From the NCBI GenBank assembly GCA_016287035.1, contig JAEEVI010000004.1, positions 1-7,662 on the forward strand: a DNA stretch of 7,662 nucleotides, given 5' to 3'. Below the pieces are notes generated by a model. The model was given only the letters and a program-made list of their open reading frames with translations. It ran no database searches and had not been told where the DNA came from. The translations under genes and the position numbers were made by a program. Below are positions 1 through 4,814 of this stretch, piece by piece. The DNA is from Bacillota bacterium (GTDB lineage Bacteria; Bacillota; Clostridia; Peptostreptococcales; Anaerovoracaceae). Numbering within the stretch: the first letter of the stretch is position 1; every line of letters begins with the position of its first letter.

Positions 1-464
1 CGGTCGCGATAATGCCCGAGGTCGAGGACGTCGACGTGGATCTGCGCTGGGACGACATCAGGGTCGATACCTTCAGGGCCTCCGGTCACGGCGGCCAGTA
101 CATAAACATGACGGATTCGGCCGTCAGGCTGACGCATCTTCCGACAGGACTGGTGGTAAGCTGCCAGGACGAGAAGTCGCAGCTGAAGAACAAGGAAAAG
201 GCCTACAACGAGATGAAGTCGAGGCTGTACGCGTTCTATCAGCAGCAGCAGCACGACGAGCAGTCGGAGCTGCGCAAGACGCAGGTCGGCAGCGGCGACC
301 GCTCCGAGAGGATACGCACGTACAACTTCCCGCAGGGAAGGGTCTCCGACCACAGGATCGGGCTCACGCTCTACAAGCTCGACGCTTTCCTGGACGGCGA
401 CATGGACGATATAATCGACGCGCTCATAACGAACGAGCAGGCCGAGAAGATGAAGAATTTCTAA
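1..464 (+). CDS. prfA: Peptide chain release factor 1 (RF1), C-terminal part; 5' end cut by the window
   Basis: RF1 reads UAA and UAG stop codons on the ribosome and triggers peptidyl-tRNA hydrolysis. The reading frame is already open at the window edge (first whole codon at base 3), so the ATG at 12 is an internal Met, not the start. The visible part begins in the TVAIMPEVEDVDV strand of the catalytic domain. The GGQ hydrolysis motif lies at bases 90-98, followed by TDSAVRLTHLPTG, SCQDEKSQLKNKEKA and GSGDRSERIRTYNFPQGR. The last block separates RF1 from RF2. About 121 residues follow the GGQ glutamine, normal for RF1. The stop-codon-reading domain (PxT region) lies upstream of the window. 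The residues flanking GGQ are unusual: GHGGQYINM where many RF1s have GAGGQHVN. TAA at 462-464 is 9 bases before tsaC, suggesting co-transcription. PrmC, which methylates the GGQ glutamine, is not encoded in the window. Confidence 0.95.
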   Translation, partial: VAIMPEVEDVDVDLRWDDIRVDTFRASGHGGQYINMTDSAVRLTHLPTGLVVSCQDEKSQLKNKEKAYNEMKSRLYAFYQQQQHDEQSELRKTQVGSGDRSERIRTYNFPQGRVSDHRIGLTLYKLDAFLDGDMDDIIDALITNEQAEKMKNF

Positions 465-473
465 GGCAGCCGG

Positions 474-1463
474 ATGAAGACCCGTTATCTTTCGACACAG
501 GACAGCGACATACGGCTCGCGGCGGACATAATAAAGGACGGCGGGCTCGTGGTGTTTCCTACGGAGACTGTGTACGGGCTCGGCGGGAACGCGGAGGATC
601 CGCTTGCCGCTAAGGCGATCTACGCGGCAAAGGGAAGACCTTCGGACAATCCGCTCATAGTCCACGTGACGGGGGCGGAGATGGCCCGGCGCTACGCGGC
701 GGAGCTTCCCGAAAGCGCCGAAAAGCTCGCGGAGGCGATATGGCCCGGACCGCTCACGATGGTGCTTCCGAAGAAGCCCGTCGTGCCTGACGAGACGACA
801 GGCGGCCTTAAGACGGTCGCGCTGCGCTGCCCGGCGGGAGAGGCGGTCGCGAAGCTCATAGAATATTCGGGCGTCGGCATAGCCGCGCCGTCGGCGAACA
901 TATCCGGAAGGCCGAGCCCCACGCGCTGGGAGCACGCGGCGGAGGACCTCGACGGAAAGGTGGACGCCGTAATACAGGGGCCGCCCTGCATAGGCGGCAT
1001 CGAATCGACGATAGTGGATCTTACGGAGGAGGCCCCCGCGATACTGCGGCCGGGGCTCATAACTCCGGAGAGGATATCGCAGGTGCTCGGAGTTCCGTGC
1101 GGATACGATCCGGCGATAACCGGCCCGCCGGACGCGGGGCTCGTGCCCAGAGCGCCCGGAATGAAGTACCGGCACTACGCCCCGCGGGCCGCGATGGCCC
1201 TGTTTTCGGGCCCGCCCGAAAACGTCCGGCGGGCGATCGGCGCCCGCGCCGCGGAGCTTTCCGCGAAGGGCGTGCGCACCGGCACGCTGATCTACGAGGA
1301 CGGTCTTTCGGCCGCGGAGAACCTGTTCGCCGACCTGAGAAGGCTCGACGAAGAGGGCTGCGAATACATACTGGCGTCGGCGCTGCCCGCGTCGGAGTCG
1401 GTCAACTACTCGGTAATGAACCGCATGCTCAAAGCCGCGGGATATAACATAGTGGAGGTATAG
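474..1463 (+). CDS. tsaC: L-threonylcarbamoyladenylate synthase, long Sua5/YwlC type
   Basis: This enzyme makes threonylcarbamoyl-AMP from threonine, bicarbonate and ATP, the first step of t6A37 modification of ANN-decoding tRNAs; TsaD/B/E then transfer the group to tRNA. The protein has 329 residues. The YrdC catalytic domain spans about residues 10-200, with FPTETVYGLG (28-37), KGRPSDNPL (53-61), PSANISG (139-145), ESTIVDL and ILRPG. The conserved linker PGMKYRHYAP (228-237) leads into a C-terminal Sua5 domain to residue 329. It is therefore the two-domain Sua5/YwlC form, not the short E. coli TsaC. The ATG at 474 sits 7 bases after a weak AAGG, and the protein starts as expected for the family. 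It lies between prfA and rpiB as in Firmicutes, but no ywlE-like phosphatase gene separates it from rpiB. Ile codons are mostly ATA (17 of 21), unlike tyrS downstream. Confidence 0.95.
   Translation: MKTRYLSTQDSDIRLAADIIKDGGLVVFPTETVYGLGGNAEDPLAAKAIYAAKGRPSDNPLIVHVTGAEMARRYAAELPESAEKLAEAIWPGPLTMVLPKKPVVPDETTGGLKTVALRCPAGEAVAKLIEYSGVGIAAPSANISGRPSPTRWEHAAEDLDGKVDAVIQGPPCIGGIESTIVDLTEEAPAILRPGLITPERISQVLGVPCGYDPAITGPPDAGLVPRAPGMKYRHYAPRAAMALFSGPPENVRRAIGARAAELSAKGVRTGTLIYEDGLSAAENLFADLRRLDEEGCEYILASALPASESVNYSVMNRMLKAAGYNIVEV
1202..1223. repeat. Perfect 9-bp inverted repeat inside tsaC
   Basis: GTTTTCGGG (1202-1210) and CCCGAAAAC (1215-1223) are exact reverse complements around a 4-base loop. 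The repeat lies in the coding sequence just after the linker into the C-terminal Sua5 domain, at about residues 243-250. It has no T-tract on either strand, so it is not an intrinsic terminator. It may be chance in GC-rich DNA; no function is claimed. Confidence 0.5.
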
Positions 1464-1465
1464 CG

Positions 1466-1897
1466 ATGAAGATAGCTGTCGGAAGCGATCACGGCGGATA
1501 CGGGCTCAAGCTCGGCATAATCGAACACCTTAAGGAGCGCGGCATAGAGGTCGAGGACCTCGGCTGCTATTCCGAGGAGTCCGTGGACTACCCCGAATAC
1601 GGCGTCGCCGTCGGCGAGGCGGTAGTGAACGGCAAAGCCGACAGAGGCATAGTCTGCTGCGGCACCGGCCTTGGCATAAGCATGGCTGCTAATAAAGTTC
1701 ACGGCGTCCGCTGCGCGGTGCCGTCGAACGTCTTCATGGCGGAGATGGCCCGCCGCCACAACGACGCGAACGTGCTCGCGTTCGGAGGCAGAGTCTTTAC
1801 GGCCGGGCAGGCCTGCGAGATGATCGACGCCTGGCTCGACGCGGAGTTCGAGGGCGGCCGTCACCAGAGGCGCGTCGACAAGCTCAACGCTCTCTGA
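1466..1897 (+). CDS. rpiB: Ribose-5-phosphate isomerase B
   Basis: RpiB interconverts ribose 5-phosphate and ribulose 5-phosphate in the non-oxidative pentose phosphate pathway and supplies ribose 5-phosphate for PRPP. The protein has 143 residues, normal for the RpiB/LacAB family. It shows GSDHGG (6-11), DYPEYG (41-46), CGTGLGISMAANK (65-77), with Cys65 matching the catalytic base, and RRHNDANVLAFGGR (from 96), with His98 at the phosphate/ring-opening position. The start is clear: GGAGG at 1454-1458 lies 7 bases before the ATG, inside the end of tsaC, and only two bases separate the tsaC stop from this ATG, so the two are probably translationally coupled. Related LacA/LacB or allose-6-phosphate isomerases share the fold. 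The housekeeping context and single copy without a LacA/B partner favour RpiB. Confidence 0.94.
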   Translation: MKIAVGSDHGGYGLKLGIIEHLKERGIEVEDLGCYSEESVDYPEYGVAVGEAVVNGKADRGIVCCGTGLGISMAANKVHGVRCAVPSNVFMAEMARRHNDANVLAFGGRVFTAGQACEMIDAWLDAEFEGGRHQRRVDKLNAL

Positions 1898-1909
1898 CTG
1901 AAAACGGAC

Positions 1910-1933
1910 ATATCCCGGCCCAAGGCCGGATAT
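1910..1933 (+). other. GC-rich hairpin in the rpiB-upp gap (possible weak terminator or mRNA element)
   Basis: CCGGCC (1915-1920) pairs perfectly with GGCCGG (1924-1929) around a CAA loop. With C1914 bulged out, four more A-T pairs extend the stem (1910-1913 with 1930-1933). A run of five T (1945-1949) follows only after about 11 bases, too far for a standard intrinsic terminator. It lies in the 81-base gap between rpiB and upp, so it may attenuate read-through or mark a processing site. No convincing promoter for upp is visible in the gap. Confidence 0.4.
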
Positions 1934-1978
1934 ATACATAAAGCTTTTTCAAACGGCGCGGCGCGCCAGGAGGGAAAA

Positions 1979-2620
1979 ATGGAAAAAAAGACCGGCAGAG
2001 TATTGGTGTTCGACCATCCTCTCATCCAGCACAAAGTCACCCGCATGAGGATGAAGGAGACCAGCACGAAGGAATTCCGCGAGCTGGCCAAGGAAGTTAT
2101 AACGCTCATGACCTTCGAGGCCACGAGAGATCTGCCGCTTAAGGACGTCGAGATCGAGACGCCGATATGCAAGACCACCAAGAAGATGCTCGCGGGCGAG
2201 GACATCGCGGTCGTTCCCGTGCTCCGCGCGGGCCTCGGCTTCGTGGACGGGATGCTCTCCATCGTTCCCGGCGCCAGGGTCGGCCACATCGGCCTCTACA
2301 GAGACCCCGACACACACCTGCCCGTGGAGTACTACTGCAAGCTGCCCGGCGATATCGACAAGCGCCACGTCTACATAGTGGACCCGATGCTCGCCACAGG
2401 CGGAAGCGCCGTAGCGGCGGTCGACTGCGTAAAGAAGCGCGGAGCCGTCAATATAATATTCATGTGCCTCATAGCGGCGCCCGAAGGCATAGAAGCCCTC
2501 CAGAAGGCTCATCCCGACGTGGACATCTACATCGCGGCCAAGGACGACTGCCTCAACGAGAACGCGTACATCGTTCCCGGCCTCGGCGACGCCGGCGACA
2601 GGCTGTTCGGAACGAAATAA
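1979..2620 (+). CDS. upp: Uracil phosphoribosyltransferase
   Basis: Upp converts uracil plus PRPP to UMP and pyrophosphate in cytoplasmic pyrimidine salvage. The protein has 213 residues (E. coli Upp has 208). It begins with the family-typical HPLIQHKVTRMR and carries VPVLRAGLGFVDGM (RAGLG at 83-87). The PRPP-binding loop is VDPMLATGGSA, with Asp135 and the TGGS at 140-143. The C-terminal uracil-contact segment is VPGLGDAGDRLFGT (199-212). All motifs are intact. The start is supported by AGGAGG at 1968-1973, 5 bases before the ATG. It follows rpiB, as often in Firmicutes, linking the ribose 5-phosphate/PRPP supply with salvage. tyrS follows after 27 bases. The palindrome GGCGCGCC (1960-1967) touches the ribosome binding site and could weakly mask it; no PyrR or riboswitch signature was recognised. 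Confidence 0.96.
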   Translation: MEKKTGRVLVFDHPLIQHKVTRMRMKETSTKEFRELAKEVITLMTFEATRDLPLKDVEIETPICKTTKKMLAGEDIAVVPVLRAGLGFVDGMLSIVPGARVGHIGLYRDPDTHLPVEYYCKLPGDIDKRHVYIVDPMLATGGSAVAAVDCVKKRGAVNIIFMCLIAAPEGIEALQKAHPDVDIYIAAKDDCLNENAYIVPGLGDAGDRLFGTK

Positions 2621-2647
2621 TATAAACAGAAGGAGCAGAAGGAATCG

Positions 2648-3976
2648 ATGTTTCAGATCCCCGACAATGTAAGCAGTTACGACAACGTATACGACGTGCT
2701 CAAGGAGCGCGGCTTTATCGAGCAGACGACGGACGACGAAGGCATCCGCGAGCTTCTTGGCCGCGAGAAGGTCAAGTTCTACATAGGCTTCGACGCCACG
2801 GCCGACTGCCTGCACGTGGGCCACTTCATGCAGGTCATAATCATGATGTACATGCAGAAGTACGGCCACACGCCGGTCGTGCTGATCGGCGGCGGCACCA
2901 CGATGATAGGAGACCCGTCCGGCCGCACGGACATGCGCCAGATGATGACCAAGGAGCAGATCCAGGAGAACTGCAGGTCCTTCAAGCGCCTGTTCGACCA
3001 GTTCCTCGAGTTCGACGAGGACTGGGAGCACATCCCCGGAGAGGGCGTGCTCGGCAAGGGCGGCGAGAACAGGCAGCCCGCGCCCGGCAAGGCGATCTGC
3101 GTCAATAACGCCGACTGGCTGCTCGACCTCAACTACCTCGAATTCATCAGGGACATCGGCTCCAAGTTCTCCGTCAACGACATGCTTCGCGCCGAGTGCT
3201 TCAAGCAGCGCATGGAAAAGGGCCTGTCGTTCCTGGAGTTCAACTACATGCTCCTGCAGAGCTACGACTTCTACTGCCTCGCCCGCGACATCGACTGCAA
3301 GATCGAGTTCGGCGGCAACGACCAGTGGTCCAACATCCTCGCGGGGCGCGACCTCGCCAGAAGGATCCTCGGAAAGGATTCCTACTACGGCATGACGTTC
3401 GCGCTGCTCACCAACAGCGAGGGCAAGAAGATGGGCAAGACCCAGAAGGGCGCTCTGTGGCTGAGGGCCGACAAGTGCAGCCCGTACGATTTCTACCAGT
3501 ACTGGAGGAACGTCGAGGACGCGGACGTCGAGAAGTGCCTGCGCATGCTCACCTTCCTTCCGATGGAGGAGGTAAAGCGCCTGGCCGGACTGCCCGGCGA
3601 AGAGATAAACAAGGCTAAGGAAGTGCTCGCGTTCGAGGTCACCAGGCTCGTCCACGGCGACGCCGAGGCCGAAAAGGCGCAGCAGGCCGCCAGAGCCGCG
3701 TTCGGCGGAGGCGGCGACATGTCCAGCGTTCCGACGACGAAGATGGACGCCGGAAGATTCGCCGGCGAAGGCCTCGGGATCGTGACGCTCATAAGGGAAT
3801 GCGGGCTCGTGGCCAGCAACGGCGAGGGCTTCCGCACGATCGAGCAGGGCGGCCTCACGCTCAACGGCGAGAAGGTCACCAGCGCGAAGATGAACGTCAC
3901 GGCCGACATGTTCGTCGACGGCGTCATCACGCTGCGCAAGGGCAAGAAGACGTTCCGCCGCGTCGAGCTGTCGTAG
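2648..3976 (+). CDS. tyrS: Tyrosyl-tRNA synthetase
   Basis: TyrRS charges tRNA-Tyr with tyrosine via tyrosyl-AMP; it is a class I cytoplasmic enzyme, normally a dimer. The protein has 442 residues. The Rossmann catalytic domain holds YIGFDATADCLHVGH, with the HIGH-type HVGH at 56-59, GGGTTMIGDPSGR, FLEFNYMLLQSYDF and FGGNDQWSNI. The KMSKS-type loop is KMGKT (261-265), followed by a helical anticodon domain. A C-terminal S4 RNA-binding domain (about 378-440) includes TIEQGGLTLNGEKV. It is some 20 residues longer than many bacterial TyrRSs. Most of the excess is a Gly-rich insert at about residues 125-146, before VNNADWL. An AAGGA at 2639-2643 sits 4 bases before the ATG, with a second AGGAG at 2631-2635. 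No tyrosine T-box leader fits in the short upp-tyrS gap, so the gene is probably transcribed with upp. Confidence 0.96.
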   Translation: MFQIPDNVSSYDNVYDVLKERGFIEQTTDDEGIRELLGREKVKFYIGFDATADCLHVGHFMQVIIMMYMQKYGHTPVVLIGGGTTMIGDPSGRTDMRQMMTKEQIQENCRSFKRLFDQFLEFDEDWEHIPGEGVLGKGGENRQPAPGKAICVNNADWLLDLNYLEFIRDIGSKFSVNDMLRAECFKQRMEKGLSFLEFNYMLLQSYDFYCLARDIDCKIEFGGNDQWSNILAGRDLARRILGKDSYYGMTFALLTNSEGKKMGKTQKGALWLRADKCSPYDFYQYWRNVEDADVEKCLRMLTFLPMEEVKRLAGLPGEEINKAKEVLAFEVTRLVHGDAEAEKAQQAARAAFGGGGDMSSVPTTKMDAGRFAGEGLGIVTLIRECGLVASNGEGFRTIEQGGLTLNGEKVTSAKMNVTADMFVDGVITLRKGKKTFRRVELS

Positions 3977-4005
3977 CGTCGGACTCTTAAAAACGCATAA
4001 ACATG

Positions 4006-4034
4006 TTGAAGTGTACTACAAAAAGTAGTACACT
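4006..4034 (+). promoter_or_regulatory. Putative sigma-A type promoter for the ABC cassette
   Basis: TTGAAG (4006-4011) as -35 and TACACT (4029-4034) as -10 are exactly 17 bases apart, each matching 4 of 6 consensus positions. Transcription would begin near G4041, about 66 bases before the ATPase start. The -10 is also the right half-site of the inverted repeat, so a repressor there would block polymerase. There is no extended TGn -10. This is a prediction by eye. Confidence 0.5.
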
Positions 4035-4036
4035 TC
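4008..4036. promoter_or_regulatory. Perfect 12-bp inverted repeat, YtrA (GntR family)-like operator
   Basis: GAAGTGTACTAC (4008-4019) and GTAGTACACTTC (4025-4036) are perfect reverse complements around AAAAA. The repeat contains AGTGTA (4010-4015) and TACACT (4029-4034) separated by 13 bases. As I recall, AGTGTA-N13-TACACT is the operator form reported for Bacillus subtilis YtrA, a GntR-family repressor of ABC transporter operons induced by cell-wall antibiotics. The repeat overlaps the predicted -35 and -10 elements of the promoter before an ABC cassette, which is where such an operator should lie. It lacks a following T-tract, so a tyrS terminator is less likely. The regulator gene is not in the window. 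Confidence 0.65.
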
Positions 4037-4072
4037 CGTTGTGAGGCCGCCGCGCAGGGGAGCGTTGGCGAG

Positions 4073-4098
4073 CCGGAGATCTGAGGACTTAGGTCCGG
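4073..4098 (+). other. Possible 5' leader hairpin next to the ATPase ribosome binding site
   Basis: CCGGA (4073-4077) can pair with TCCGG (4094-4098). An inner stem of about four pairs including one G-U (4081-4084 with 4089-4092) can form within it. The right arm ends on the first G of the GGAGGGG Shine-Dalgarno, so the structure could modulate access. It is short, and could be chance in GC-rich DNA. Confidence 0.25.
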
Positions 4099-4104
4099 GA
4101 GGGG
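4098..4104 (+). promoter_or_regulatory. Shine-Dalgarno that fixes the ATPase start at 4107
   Basis: GGAGGGG (4098-4104) lies 2 bases before the ATG at 4107, with the GGAGG core 4 bases away. It favours this ATG over the in-frame GTG at 4041, which would add 22 residues rich in Arg, Gly and Pro that resemble no ABC ATPase N-terminus. Confidence 0.75.
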
Positions 4105-4106
4105 AA

Positions 4107-4814
4107 ATGAGTTTTATAAAAGCCGTTCACCTGCGGAAAGTCTACCGCATGGGCGAAGAGCGGGTCGTTGCGCTGGACGACGTCAGCCTGGAGCTGGAAA
4201 AGGGGGATTTCGCCTGCTTCCTCGGCACGTCGGGTTCCGGCAAATCGACGTTTCTTAACATGGTCGCCGGTCTGGAGAAGCCCACGAAGGGCGAGGTCTG
4301 GATCGGGAACGTGCCGATCCACAAGCTGTCGGAGGCGGACGTCACGCTGTTCCGGCAGAAGAACATCGGCTTCATCTTTCAGGCATACCATCTGATCCCG
4401 AGCATGACCGCTCTGGAGAACGTGTGCCTTCCGCTCGTGCTTCGCGGAGTTCCCAAAAAGACAAGAGAAAAAGCGGCGCGCGCCGCGCTCGAGAACGTAG
4501 GCCTCAAGGGCTACGAAAAGCGCCGGCCGAGCCAGATGTCGGGCGGCCAGCAGCAGCGCGTCGGTATCGCGCGCGCCCTCGTCGGCAAGCCCAAGATACT
4601 GTTCGCCGACGAGCCTACCGGAAACCTCGACTCGCACACCACGAAGGAGGTCATGGAGCTCATAAGCGCGCAGGTCAAGGCCAACGGCCAGACGCTCATA
4701 CTCGTCACGCACGACAGGAGCATCGCCGAATACGCCGACAAGATAGTGACGATAGAGGACGGAAACATAGTAAACGTAGAGATAAGGGGAAAAAAGGAAA
4801 ATGAGATCGCTTAA
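4107..4814 (+). CDS. ABC transporter ATP-binding protein, MacB/LolD/YtrE type
   Basis: This is the 235-residue ATPase subunit of an ABC exporter or mechanotransmission-type ABC system, acting at the cytoplasmic face of the membrane. All nucleotide-binding motifs are intact: Walker A GTSGSGKST (40-48, with Thr where Pro is usual), Q-loop Gln92 in FIFQAYHLIP, signature MSGGQQQRVGIARAL (144-158), Walker B ILFADEP with catalytic Glu169, D-loop GNLD and H-loop His202 in VTHD. The FQ-HLIP and SGGQQQRV blocks are characteristic of the MacB/LolD/FtsE-like family. The start is set by the strong Shine-Dalgarno at 4098-4104. The last 14 bases overlap the next gene, so translation is probably coupled. 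A YtrA-like operator/promoter lies just upstream, and YtrE in the Bacillus ytr operon belongs to the same ATPase family. The substrate cannot be read from the sequence. Confidence 0.93.
   Translation: MSFIKAVHLRKVYRMGEERVVALDDVSLELEKGDFACFLGTSGSGKSTFLNMVAGLEKPTKGEVWIGNVPIHKLSEADVTLFRQKNIGFIFQAYHLIPSMTALENVCLPLVLRGVPKKTREKAARAALENVGLKGYEKRRPSQMSGGQQQRVGIARALVGKPKILFADEPTGNLDSHTTKEVMELISAQVKANGQTLILVTHDRSIAEYADKIVTIEDGNIVNVEIRGKKENEIA

Noticed and set aside
1..473. Loss of prmC next to prfA
   Set aside because: In many Firmicutes prmC lies upstream of prfA, which is outside the window, so absence downstream says nothing.
2621..2647. T-box or other riboswitch controlling tyrS
   Set aside because: Only 27 bases lie between upp and tyrS, with no room for a T-box leader and no such motif seen.
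1949..3655. 568-codon open frame on the - strand across upp and tyrS
   Set aside because: It lies opposite two fully recognisable enzymes and across their gap. Its low-complexity, Val/Leu/Glu-rich translation is typical of a shadow frame in GC-rich DNA.
4008..4036. Intrinsic terminator for tyrS
   Set aside because: The stem is perfect but is followed by CGTTGTG rather than a T-tract, and on the - strand T5 comes only more than ten bases later. An operator explains its half-sites and spacing better.
4041..4106. In-frame GTG start adding 22 residues to the ATPase, coinciding with the predicted transcription start (a leaderless form)
   Set aside because: The strong GGAGGGG before the ATG at 4107 and the family-typical N-terminus there are more convincing. 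The extension is Arg/Gly/Pro-rich and unlike ABC ATPases.
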